Below are positions 1 to 7,992 of a DNA stretch of 43,624 nt, one piece after another. The stretch lies in the NCBI GenBank assembly GCA_052144935.1, contig JBKQPR010000347.1:1-43624 (forward strand). The letters run 5' to 3'. Within the stretch, counting starts at the first letter, position 1; every line of letters starts with the position of its first letter. A model generated the notes under the pieces. It searched no databases and had not been told where the DNA came from. It was given only the letters and a program-made list of their open reading frames with translations. The stretch is from JOPF133 sp052144935 (GTDB lineage Bacteria > Acidobacteriota > Terriglobia > Bryobacterales > Bryobacteraceae). Position numbers and translations under genes: made by a program.

Positions 1-1
1 G

Positions 2-2779
2 CCGCCGCATCTGCGCCACGACGAAGAGCTGAAGCGGCGCCTTAAGGAAGAGGCGCGCGCCGCGTCGACCTTGGATCACCCCAACATCGTGGTGATCTAC
101 GACATCGACGAGGCCCCCGGCGGCGACTTGTTCATCGCCATGGCGTTCCACGAGGGCGTGACCTTGCACGATAGAATCAGGCGCTCTAGGTTCCGAGGGG
201 ATAAGCCCGGCGCTGGGCTGCCGGTGGCCGAAGCTTTGCAAATCGCCCGGCAGATCGCGTCGGGGCTGGGCAAGGCTCACGAACGGGGCATTTTTCATCG
301 CGACATCAAGCCAAGCAACGTGATGGTGGCCAAGGACGGCGTGGCTCGGATCATCGACTTCGGCCTGGCCAAACCCAGCGAAGCCACCGCAACCATGGAT
401 GGCACCACCAAAGGGACTCCGCTCTACATGTCTCCCGAGCAGGCCTCCGGAAGGGCCGTCGATTTCCGCACCGACCTGTGGAGCCTGGGAGCGGTTCTTT
501 ACGAGATGCTGGCAGGCAAGCCGCCATTCACCGGCGACTCGAACCTTGCGATCATGCGTGCCATCGTGCATGACGCCCCGCCCCGGTTACGCGAGATTCG
601 GCCGGACCTGCCGCCGGAGGTCGATTCGATCGTTTCGCGGGCGCTGGAAAAGGACCCGGCCAAGCGGTATCAGTCGGGGGCGGATATGGTGCGCGACTTG
701 TCCGCGGCGCTTTTGGCGCTGGAACCCTCCGCCCGCAGGCCCGCCGCTTTGCGGGCCGCCTATGCCATTCCCGTGCTGGTCCTGATCCTGCTGGTGTTCG
801 GAGCCTCCGTCTGGTTCTATCACCGTTCCGAACAGCGCCACTGGGCGCGCGAGCAGGCCATCCCGGAAATCGCCCGGCTTACCGGCGAGCATAAGCCCGT
901 CGCGGCATTCCTTCTGATGCAAAAGGCCGCGCAGCACCTGCCCGGCGACCCCCAACTGGCGCAGATCGCGGAGGGCCTCACCCACGTGGTGTCCGTGAAA
1001 TCTGCGCCGCCCGGGGCTACCGTGGCAATCAAGGATTACCTGTCTCCAGGAGATCCGTGGCTCGCGTTGGGGACGACTCCTCTGAATAACATTAAGATCC
1101 CAACTGGCTATTTGCGTTGGAAAGTTTCGAAAGCCGGCATGGAAACATACACCGGGGCTCCGCTTACCGAGTTAATGCATCCGGTGCGTGAATTTAACTT
1201 CCCGCTGGAACCTACCGGAACGGCTCCGAAAGGAATGGTCTTAGTGCCCGCAACTCAGGCTTGGGCTCTTGTCTGGTCCATCGGAGAACTCGGACCGTAC
1301 GATCTTCCCAAGTTTTACATGGATCGATACGAAGTGACCAACCGGCAGTATCAGGAGTTTGTCGATCGAGGCGGCTACCAGAAGCGCGAGTACTGGAAGG
1401 AAAAGTTCGTTCGCGATGGGAAGGATCTCAACTGGGAGCAAGCGACTGATCTGTTTCGGGATTCCACCGGCCGGCCAGGGCCCTCGACGTGGGAAGCGGG
1501 GCATTTTCCGGCCGGACAAGAGGACTATCCGGTGGGCGGAGTCAGTTGGTATGAGGCCGCGGCATACGCGGAGTTCGCCGGCAAAAGCTTGCCGGCGATC
1601 GCGCAGTGGTACTTAGCGGCCCCCAGTTCCATCGCCAAGTACATCATCCAGCAGAGTAATTATTCGCTCGGCGCAATGGCGCCCGTGGGCAAGTACCAGG
1701 GTCTGGGACCGTGGGGCACCTACGACATGGCGGGCAATGCGGCGGAGTGGTGCCGGAATGAAGCCGGCGGGAATTCCCGGTATATTCTGGGTGGAACATG
1801 GAAGACGTCGAGTGCCGAGTATTTCGAGCCCGGGAACCTTCCGCCGTTCAATCGCTCCGCCGGCAACGGCTTTCGCTGCGTCCGGAATACGGCTGCATTG
1901 CCCGCCGCGGCGACGGCCGAAGTGCGCCAGACAATTCGGGACTTTTCCAAGGCCAAGCCGGCTTCGGATGAGATATTCCGCATATACAAGACCATGTACG
2001 CCTACGACCGCACGCCGCTGAATGTCAAACCGGAAGCTGTCGAGCAGGATTCCGCGGACTGGCGCAAAGAGGCGGTCACCTTCGATGCGGCATACGGAAA
2101 CGAGCGGATGGCGGCGTATCTGTTTCTGCCCGCGAAGGTCCGGCCGCCGTACCAAACGGTGGTATTCTTCCCCAGCGCGAAGGTGCTGGATATCCCCAAC
2201 AGCAAGACGCTCGGCGATATGCAGTTCATCGACTATGTGATTAAGAGCGGACGGGCGGTCTTGTACCCGGTTTATAAGGGCACGTACGAAAGGCCTGTCC
2301 CGGACAATGCGATCGGTAGCGGCGGAACAACCGCGGCCGGCAAAGAGACTTTGATACAGGAGTCGAAGGATCTGGGACGGTCGATCGATTATCTGGAAAC
2401 TCGCACGGATATCGACCGGAACAGGATTGGTTACATGGGCGTGAGCATGGGCGCGGCGTTGGGCGTGATCTTCGCGGCCGTGGAAGACCGGTTGAAGGTC
2501 GCAATTTTCCTGGATGGAGGGTTCTTCGTCGAGAAGATGTTACCCGGTACGGACCAGGCCGATTTCGCGCCGCGCCTGAAGGCGCCGACGCTGTTGATCG
2601 CCGGGAAGTTCGACTGGATTTTCCTAGGCAAGGATGCGCTGGTTCGCATGCTCGGAGCACCGGCCGCCGACAAGAAGGTTGCCATTTTCGACACCTCACA
2701 CGATGTCTCGGAGCAGCGCGCCGACCTGGTGCGAGAGGTGCTCGCGTGGCTGGATAAATATTTCGGCAAGGTCAACTGA
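2..2779 (+). CDS. Ser/Thr protein kinase - SUMF1-like - alpha/beta hydrolase fusion (5' end outside window)
   Basis: The reading frame is open from base 2, and the glycine loop and VAIK lysine lie upstream of the window, so this is a partial gene. Visible in order: kinase lobe with HRDIKPSN, DFGLA and GTPLYMSPEQ; one membrane helix (bases about 750-820); a PEGA-like stretch (VKSAPPGATVAIKD); a SUMF1/formylglycine-generating-enzyme fold (MDRYEVTNRQYQEF, GGVSWYEAAAYAEFAGKSLP, YDMAGNAAEWC, ending GFRCVR); and a dienelactone-hydrolase-like domain with nucleophile motif GVSMGA and a C-terminal DTSHDV histidine. The paired catalytic cysteines of true FGE are not visible, so the middle domain is probably structural or substrate-binding. 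The kinase should be cytoplasmic and the rest periplasmic. This architecture is typical of Solibacter-like acidobacteria. Substrate unknown. Confidence 0.9.
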   Translation, partial: PPHLRHDEELKRRLKEEARAASTLDHPNIVVIYDIDEAPGGDLFIAMAFHEGVTLHDRIRRSRFRGDKPGAGLPVAEALQIARQIASGLGKAHERGIFHRDIKPSNVMVAKDGVARIIDFGLAKPSEATATMDGTTKGTPLYMSPEQASGRAVDFRTDLWSLGAVLYEMLAGKPPFTGDSNLAIMRAIVHDAPPRLREIRPDLPPEVDSIVSRALEKDPAKRYQSGADMVRDLSAALLALEPSARRPAALRAAYAIPVLVLILLVFGASVWFYHRSEQRHWAREQAIPEIARLTGEHKPVAAFLLMQKAAQHLPGDPQLAQIAEGLTHVVSVKSAPPGATVAIKDYLSPGDPWLALGTTPLNNIKIPTGYLRWKVSKAGMETYTGAPLTELMHPVREFNFPLEPTGTAPKGMVLVPATQAWALVWSIGELGPYDLPKFYMDRYEVTNRQYQEFVDRGGYQKREYWKEKFVRDGKDLNWEQATDLFRDSTGRPGPSTWEAGHFPAGQEDYPVGGVSWYEAAAYAEFAGKSLPAIAQWYLAAPSSIAKYIIQQSNYSLGAMAPVGKYQGLGPWGTYDMAGNAAEWCRNEAGGNSRYILGGTWKTSSAEYFEPGNLPPFNRSAGNGFRCVRNTAALPAAATAEVRQTIRDFSKAKPASDEIFRIYKTMYAYDRTPLNVKPEAVEQDSADWRKEAVTFDAAYGNERMAAYLFLPAKVRPPYQTVVFFPSAKVLDIPNSKTLGDMQFIDYVIKSGRAVLYPVYKGTYERPVPDNAIGSGGTTAAGKETLIQESKDLGRSIDYLETRTDIDRNRIGYMGVSMGAALGVIFAAVEDRLKVAIFLDGGFFVEKMLPGTDQADFAPRLKAPTLLIAGKFDWIFLGKDALVRMLGAPAADKKVAIFDTSHDVSEQRADLVREVLAWLDKYFGKVN

Positions 2780-2796
2780 GCGACTGCGTGGCGCAG

Positions 2797-2879
2797 GGTT
2801 GACAGGCGAAAGCGCCTGTCCCACATGCCCTGCAAGTCCTTCGGCAGCAATGTGGGACAGGCGCTTTCGCTTGTCAACC
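2797..2879. repeat. Long inverted repeat between convergent genes
   Basis: Arms 2797-2825 and 2851-2879 are 29 bp each with one mismatch, separated by 25 bp. Each arm contains the near-palindrome CAGGCGAAAGCGCCTG or its one-base variant. It lies between the convergent kinase and M14 peptidase genes, so it could end transcription from both sides, but there is no U-tract. The core resembles the AGGCGAATCGCCT palindromes near 5037 and 9834. Confidence 0.8.
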
Positions 2880-2933
2880 GATTCCCTAAACAGCTTTTCG
2901 GCCTTAGGGGAGCGGCTGGCGTTGACCCCTTGC

Positions 2934-4781
2934 CTAGAACGGCTTCTCCCACACGCGCACCACGGGATAGCGGCCGCTGTCGCCGGGCTCGTACTTGGAT
3001 TGCTGGTACCACCACTGGAGCCGCGCCTGGCGGTCGGCGGCGAATTTCGGATCGGCCGCCAGTTTGGCCTCGAACTGCTTGCGCAGCTCCGGCGAATCGG
3101 CCATCATGCGGCGCGCGATGGGCTCGGAAAGGTATTCGCCCACCCCCTCGCCCGCCCCGAACATGCTGTACAAGAAGCCCCAGCGCGCCAGCGAATCGGG
3201 GGCCTGCGGCTCCAGCATCGAGAGAATCAGCCGGGCGCGCCGCTGGTTCATGGGCACCCAATAGGAACCGGCCGGAAGGGCCACCTTTTCCTTCCCCATC
3301 CTGGCGTCGAAGCTGACCGCAATATGGCCTTCGTTGGGCCGCGCGTCGAATTTCACGTTGCTCAGCCGGTAGACCTCAAACTCCCGTTCGATGGCCTGGG
3401 GCGTGCGGTTGACCTCCACGCCGTGCAGCTCCAGAACATCGGCGAGCTGCTTCCAGGCCGCCGGAATCAGGTATCCCAGAGGGATCTGCGCCTCGCTGGT
3501 GGTCTCGATCTCGTCGTGGATGCGGGTGTCCAGGTCGTCCGGCTCCGGCAGGTAGCGGTTGACGCTGGCGCCGGTCACTTCGCTCTGGAACGGGCCGATC
3601 TTCAGCGCGTGGTAGACGAGCGGCCGGCTCTTGTCGCTCACGCGGCCCGCCAGGTAGACCGGCGGGGCGGAAGGATTGCCGGCCCGCGAGGCGATTTCGC
3701 GATCGGCCTCGCGCACCGCGCGGCGCAGCGCCTCGGGGTCCAGCAGGATCGTTTCGATGGAATGGCGCATGATATCGTAGTGAGCCCAGGCGCGCGTTTT
3801 GGCGGCCTTCAGGCTGTGGCTCTCCACCAGCAGCGAGGGCCGGTTCTGCACGGCGGCGTAGAGGTGCGAGTAGCGCGGCGTAAACACCTCCATGAAGAAC
3901 TCGCGCTTGCCATTGACGTTGCGCAGCGCGCCGTAGGGCGCCACCAGGTGGCCATCGGCCGCCATGCGCTTGTCCAGCTCGGGCACGAAACGGTCGCGCA
4001 CCCAACCGCGGGCGGGTTCGGCTATGTCCTGGTTGCGGGCCATGTCCCAGGTGACGTCGTACTGGAAATCGGCGCCGTCGGTGACGTGGTTGTCGATCAG
4101 GAAATCGGGCATCCAGGTGTTGAAGATGTGGAGCCAGGCGCGCATTTCGGGCGTGTCGGCCTTGACGTAGTCGCGGTTCAGATTGAGGCGTTGCGCGGTG
4201 GCCCGCAGACCCGTGGATTTCGGACCGTTCTGGCTGGGCCGGTGGTACGGGCTGAAGGCTTCGTGACCATCCACGTTGAAGACCGGGATGACGATGAAGA
4301 TGGCGTGGTCCAGCCAGGCTGCGAAGCGTTTGCTCACGGTCATGTCGCGCACCAGCATGAGCACGGTGTCCTTGCCTTCGATTTCCCCCGCGTGGATGCC
4401 GCTCTGGATCATGATGATGGCCTTGTTGGTGCGCGCCGCGGCTTCGGGGGTGAAGGCGCGGTCCTTGGAAACGATCAGCGCGATGAGGCTGCGCCCTTCG
4501 GGTGTGACCCCGATATCCAGCACCTTCACCTGGCGGGAGGCGCGCTCCAGCTTGTGCGCGATTTCGACCGCCTCGGCGTAGGGCGCGGTCTCATTGAAAT
4601 CGGATTTCTCGCCGGTGGTGAGCAGGTCGGGGGGCGAATCCTTGGTGCTGGCGGCCAGCGAAGCGGCGGCCTTGGCCGCGGGCGGCTCGAGTGCCGAGTG
4701 CGGCATGATGGGGTCCTGAGCCAGGCCCACGGCGGCCAGAGCAAGAACAGCGAGGAGACGGCGATCGAAGAAGCGGCGCAT
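2934..4781 (-). CDS. Secreted M14-family zinc carboxypeptidase
   Basis: Predicted exported metallocarboxypeptidase of 615 residues, cleaving C-terminal residues from peptides in the periplasm or outside. The start is placed at the Met beginning MRRFFDRRLLAVLALAAVGLAQ, a clean signal peptide; the frame extends further upstream but that part is not protein-like. Zinc-binding HxxE is HAGE (H130, E133) in GIHAGEIEGKD. NVDGHE (169-174), LNRDY (201-205) and DNHVTDG with H232 as the likely third zinc ligand follow in M14 order. LLVESHS probably carries the catalytic glutamate. The C-terminal half is not assigned to a known domain. It converges with the upstream kinase gene. Confidence 0.88.
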   Translation of the reverse strand: MRRFFDRRLLAVLALAAVGLAQDPIMPHSALEPPAAKAAASLAASTKDSPPDLLTTGEKSDFNETAPYAEAVEIAHKLERASRQVKVLDIGVTPEGRSLIALIVSKDRAFTPEAAARTNKAIIMIQSGIHAGEIEGKDTVLMLVRDMTVSKRFAAWLDHAIFIVIPVFNVDGHEAFSPYHRPSQNGPKSTGLRATAQRLNLNRDYVKADTPEMRAWLHIFNTWMPDFLIDNHVTDGADFQYDVTWDMARNQDIAEPARGWVRDRFVPELDKRMAADGHLVAPYGALRNVNGKREFFMEVFTPRYSHLYAAVQNRPSLLVESHSLKAAKTRAWAHYDIMRHSIETILLDPEALRRAVREADREIASRAGNPSAPPVYLAGRVSDKSRPLVYHALKIGPFQSEVTGASVNRYLPEPDDLDTRIHDEIETTSEAQIPLGYLIPAAWKQLADVLELHGVEVNRTPQAIEREFEVYRLSNVKFDARPNEGHIAVSFDARMGKEKVALPAGSYWVPMNQRRARLILSMLEPQAPDSLARWGFLYSMFGAGEGVGEYLSEPIARRMMADSPELRKQFEAKLAADPKFAADRQARLQWWYQQSKYEPGDSGRYPVVRVWEKPF

Positions 4782-5103
4782 AGGTACGATGATAATCGAG
4801 CGCCGCTCCCGCCGTGGAGGCGGGACGTCAGGGATGTGGAGGGAAAGGAGTAGGCTGCGGGGGACGCTCGAAGCGGCTACCGTTTTGCGCACCGCAGACG
4901 GAGCGCCGGAAGGAGTGCGTGACGTTGGGCCGGCTGGGGGTGCCCTCGGGGCCCGGCTGCAGCCAGGATTGGCGCCAGGATTGGCTGCCCCACAAGGCAG
5001 CGGAGCCGCAACCAAAGGCGGCGCTTCGCACCGGTGGCAGGCGAATCGCCTGCCCTACCAATATCGTCGCAGCGCGCGGAGCATTGAGGCTTCTGTAATA
5101 CAT
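4782..5103. other. Gene-free stretch with one palindrome
   Basis: No credible coding sequence. It contains the palindrome GCAGGCGAATCGCCTGC at about 5037-5053, flanked by GGTG and CCTACC, which is one copy of a small dispersed family. It also holds the presumed promoter region of the M14 gene. Nothing else was recognised. Confidence 0.6.
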
Positions 5104-5739
5104 CTAAGGAGCGAGCGAAGCCCCGGCCTTCTCGAGCAACTGGTGTGTCTTACTCTTCAGCAAGGTGCGCAACTCGGCTGCCTCGAACACGAATTCGCGC
5201 GCGAGCAGGTCCGTCACGGTGTATCCGGACTTTGCGATGCCGCAGGCGCCGTGGATGGCCGTGCCAGCGAACACGTGGTACAGTTCATGAGCCAGCACGC
5301 GTCCCAGGGCGCGCCCGTAGATCTCCTCGCGGGAGTCGGCGGGCCGGGACAGCATCTCCTTCTGCAGGAAGCCGCGCACTGCGTCGCAATCCACATCGCT
5401 GAAGGGCAGCACCAGTCCATCGCTGACGTGCGTCCAGCCAAGCGCGCCGGGCATTACCGCCAAAGGCTGCATCTCGCCGAGATCGCAATGGCCCTTGAAA
5501 GTCACTACTACCAGTTCCACGGCCGAGGAGTTGTCCCCCCCGCTCAGCGCCCTCCATTCGAAGCGCAGCCCGACGGGATTCATGATGGTTTCCAATTCCG
5601 ATTGGAGGGCCTCCCGAACGGCGCCGGAAGGTTCCTCCTGGAATCGGGTATAGAGTGCAATAGGGGCAAGAGGGGCTTGCCGGGCTCCGCCGAAGCTGGG
5701 CAACGCGGCCAGCGTCAGGCACAAAAGAACGAGTTTCAC
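5104..5739 (-). CDS. Secreted HELYH-motif putative metalloprotein
   Basis: 211 residues with a GTG start, preceded by AAGG eight bases upstream. The N-terminus MKLVLLCLTLAALPSFGGA is a signal peptide. The notable feature is LAHELYHVFAGTAIHGACG (about 149-167), an HExxH zincin-type motif (H151, E152, H155) with another histidine, H163, as possible third ligand; the spacing is not the exact metzincin pattern. Three cysteines (C85, C118, C166) could form disulfides. It looks like an acidobacterial orphan family that I recall but cannot name. It may be a zinc protease or only a metal-binding protein. It lies 27 bases downstream of the Cys-rich membrane protein on the same strand, so the two are probably co-transcribed. 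Confidence 0.75.
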   Translation of the reverse strand: MKLVLLCLTLAALPSFGGARQAPLAPIALYTRFQEEPSGAVREALQSELETIMNPVGLRFEWRALSGGDNSSAVELVVVTFKGHCDLGEMQPLAVMPGALGWTHVSDGLVLPFSDVDCDAVRGFLQKEMLSRPADSREEIYGRALGRVLAHELYHVFAGTAIHGACGIAKSGYTVTDLLAREFVFEAAELRTLLKSKTHQLLEKAGASLAP

Positions 5740-5766
5740 GGCATGGACCTTGAACTTCCAATTCTC

Positions 5767-6336
5767 TTATCGGCCCGTTTTCGGCAGCGCAGGCCGTTTC
5801 ACCGCCAGTTCCGGATGTTCCCGGATCAGGGTATTCGCCATATGACATGCGAAGCAGACCGGCAGCGCAGCCGACAGAGTCTCTTGCAAACGATCGGCTG
5901 GAACAACGGTCCACTCCAGGCTCGCGCCGCTCGCGTCCAGCAGCGCGGGTTTGCGCACGTCCCACTGGACTTCATCGAAGGGCCGGCCGCACCAGACGCA
6001 AGACTTGCCCTGGTACCAGCGGGTGAGAATGTTCCGCACCAGGCAGTCTTCCGGAGAGGCTTGAATCTGCGACAGGCACTGCTGCCCACAGCCGGACCGT
6101 TCCGGCCAGCGGGAACAGGATGCCAGCCGCAATGCGCCGCCCTCCCAAAGCGCGGCGTGGCCCATGGCATGACCTACGGCATGACCAACATCAAGCGCCA
6201 CCCCCGCGGGCCGGCGATTTTCCGGACACACGATCACGCGGTCGCCCCGGTACTTCAGCCAGGCGCGTCCCGCGCGCGCGGCCGCCGCCACGGCCAGCAC
6301 GGCCAGCACGAGAACCGCAATTGCCCAAATTGGCAT
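5767..6336 (-). CDS. Membrane-anchored Cys-rich protein of unknown function
   Basis: 189 residues. A single N-terminal membrane helix (about 4-24) is followed by a soluble domain with several cysteine clusters: VIVCPENRRPAG, ASCSRWPERSGCGQQC, CVWCGRPF (CxxC) and PVCFACHMANTLIREHPEL. The regular pairs suggest zinc or other metal binding, or a redox role; the CFACH motif resembles a single CxxCH heme site (C-F-A-C-H), so a c-type heme cannot be excluded. A His-rich GHAVGHAMGH segment lies around residues 51-60. I recall similar acidobacterial proteins but no assigned function. It is the upstream partner of the HELYH protein gene. Confidence 0.75.
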   Translation of the reverse strand: MPIWAIAVLVLAVLAVAAAARAGRAWLKYRGDRVIVCPENRRPAGVALDVGHAVGHAMGHAALWEGGALRLASCSRWPERSGCGQQCLSQIQASPEDCLVRNILTRWYQGKSCVWCGRPFDEVQWDVRKPALLDASGASLEWTVVPADRLQETLSAALPVCFACHMANTLIREHPELAVKRPALPKTGR

Positions 6337-6797
6337 AAATGCCTCTGAAACTCCTCAGCACGCCGCTAGCCAAACGACGGACGGGGCCGCCCAAGGCCCG
6401 GCGGCACACTGGGGCAGCTTTTTGGGGCTGTCCCCATGGGCCTGCGGCCACGAATCGTGTTGAACCCACGGGTGAATCTCTGGGGCACCCAATTTAGTGG
6501 CGCATCTTCGGTTGAAGTCGGGGCGGCAGTGGGGAGGTTGAGGCCGACAGGCTGTCTGATCCGGGAACCGGTCCTCATGAACGAGCGGGGGCCAGGGGCG
6601 ACGGTGCGGGCCCACTTCCCTTGGGCCGAAAGGTCCCCCGGCCAGGCGGTGGGCCTCTTATTTGGGGTGCCCCAGGATTGCGCTCCACAGCTCTGTATCC
6701 GGGAAACGGGCCAGGGTTTTGACAGCCCTGGCCCGGGTATGGGTTTCCAGACACAGCGCTGCGTGTTTTGGCCCCACCGGCATGGCAGAATAACGCT
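6337..6797. other. Gene-free GC-rich intergenic region
   Basis: About 460 bases between divergent genes. Reading frames here overlap on both strands, none has protein-like composition or recognisable domains, and all appear to be chance ORFs in GC-rich DNA. It contains short palindromic pieces (GGGGCTGTCCCC near 6425). The promoters of the two flanking genes should lie here but none was identified. Confidence 0.45.
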
Positions 6798-7124
6798 ATG
6801 AAGATCGCGCTTGGTAGCATCGCCCATACTCGCTCGGGAGATAAGGGAGATACCTGCAATATCGGGGTGATCGCCTGGGATCCGAGGCATTACCCCCTGC
6901 TGGTGCGCGAAGTCACCGCGGAGCGCGTCAAACGCCATTTCGGCGAGCTGGTTCTGGGGCCCGTGGAGCGCTTCGAACTGCCCAACCTGGGCGCGCTGAA
7001 CTTCTTGCTGCACCAGGCCCTGGGCGGAGGCGGGACGGTCTCGCTACGCACAGACGCGCAGGGCAAGACTTTCGGCGCGGCGCTGCTCTCGCTGCAAATC
7101 GAAGTGCCTCCGGAGGGGCTATGA
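6798..7124 (+). CDS. AtuA-like ferredoxin-fold domain protein
   Basis: 108 residues starting MKIALGSIAHTRSGDKGDT; the ATG at 6798 is chosen because conserved sequence begins there. SGDKGDTCNIGVI, FELPNLGALNFLLHQALGGGG and a C-terminal strand match the small domain found at the end of acyclic terpene utilization AtuA proteins, or as a separate subunit. In the AtuA pathway it accompanies acyl-CoA carboxylation of branched or terpenoid substrates. The stop overlaps the start of the enoyl-CoA hydratase gene (ATGA at 7121), indicating coupled translation and a joint role in acyl-CoA catabolism. The large AtuA subunit and the carboxylase are not in the window. Confidence 0.8.
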   Translation: MKIALGSIAHTRSGDKGDTCNIGVIAWDPRHYPLLVREVTAERVKRHFGELVLGPVERFELPNLGALNFLLHQALGGGGTVSLRTDAQGKTFGAALLSLQIEVPPEGL

Positions 7125-7864
7125 GCCTGATCGAGACCGTTCCGGACGGGCGCGTTCTGCGGGTGGTGCTGAACCGGCCGGAGAAGCGCAACGCCCTCAG
7201 CGCGGCCATGTGCCGGGAACTGGTGAAGACCCTGGAATCGGCCGGCCGGGACCCGGGCGTGCGGGTCCTGCTGCTGGAAGCGCGCGGCAAATCCTTCTGC
7301 GCCGGTATGGACCTGGCGGAGATCGCGCCCGGCTCGACCGAGGAAATCACGGCGGCACAGGAAGCCCTGTTCACCGTGGGATCGCGCCTGGACAAACCGC
7401 TGGTGGGCGCGGTCGAAGGGGCGGCGCTGGGCGGAGGCACCGGCCTGGTGGCCAATTGCCATATCGCCATCGCGGCCGAGGACGCCACCTTTGGGCTGAC
7501 CGAGATTCGCCTGGGCCTGTGGCCCTTCCTGGTGCACCGCGCCGTGGCGGTGGCGGTGGGGGAGCGGCGGGCGCTGGAGATGGCGCTGACGGGCCGCATC
7601 GTGGATGCCGCGGAAGCCTGCGCGAGCGGCCTGGTGCACGAAGTGACGGCGGATGCCCAGGCGCGCGCGCTGGAAATCGCCGTGGCGCTGAGCGCTTCAA
7701 GCCCTATCGCCATCCGCACGGGGATGGCGTTCCTGCGCGAGGCCCGCGGCAAGGATTGGGCGGACGCCGGCAGGATCGCCGCGCGCATGCGCAACGAGGT
7801 ATTCGAGAGCGAGGACTTCCGGGAGGCGGTGCGGGCGTTTCGGGAGAGGCGGGCGGGGGGATAG
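7121..7864 (+). CDS. Enoyl-CoA hydratase/isomerase (crotonase family)
   Basis: 247 residues of the crotonase fold. The oxyanion-hole segments are GKSFCAGMDLAEI and GAALGGGTGLVANCHIAIA, followed by FGLTEIRLGL where one catalytic glutamate normally sits. Length is normal for a single-domain enoyl-CoA hydratase or methylglutaconyl/isohexenylglutaconyl-CoA hydratase. Coupling to the AtuA-like gene suggests a hydratase of leucine/isovalerate or acyclic terpene degradation (AtuE/LiuC-like), but substrate cannot be told from sequence alone. It converges with the DegQ gene across a long inverted repeat. Confidence 0.88.
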   Translation: MSLIETVPDGRVLRVVLNRPEKRNALSAAMCRELVKTLESAGRDPGVRVLLLEARGKSFCAGMDLAEIAPGSTEEITAAQEALFTVGSRLDKPLVGAVEGAALGGGTGLVANCHIAIAAEDATFGLTEIRLGLWPFLVHRAVAVAVGERRALEMALTGRIVDAAEACASGLVHEVTADAQARALEIAVALSASSPIAIRTGMAFLREARGKDWADAGRIAARMRNEVFESEDFREAVRAFRERRAGG

Positions 7865-7877
7865 GAAACCAACGTCC

Positions 7878-7976
7878 TCACCGCGGAGTCGCGGAGAACA
7901 CGGAGGAAGCGCGGAGAAAAACAAGAGATAAAGTCTTCTCTGCGCTTCCTCCGTTTTCTCCGTGTCTCCGCGGTGA
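7878..7976. repeat. Long imperfect inverted repeat (CCGCGGAG type)
   Basis: Arms 7878-7918 and 7936-7976 pair over about 41 bp with four mismatches, with an AT-richer centre. The ends read TCACCGCGGAG and CTCCGCGGTGA. It lies between convergent genes and could form a long stem terminating both. Its inner GCGGAGAA motifs resemble a repeat type widespread in environmental bacterial genomes. Confidence 0.8.
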
Positions 7977-7992
7977 AAACAGCGGTTTGCGG

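Noticed and set aside
1380..1950. SUMF1-like part of the first kinase as an active formylglycine-generating enzyme.
   Set aside because: The catalytic cysteine pair near the end of the domain is not present; the domain is better treated as binding or structural.
3000..4853. Long plus-strand ORF over the M14 gene (and similar ones over the methyltransferases, DegQ, cysS and the lipase).
   Set aside because: They are mirror frames of real genes in GC-rich DNA, with no domain and skewed Arg/Ala/Gly/Pro composition.
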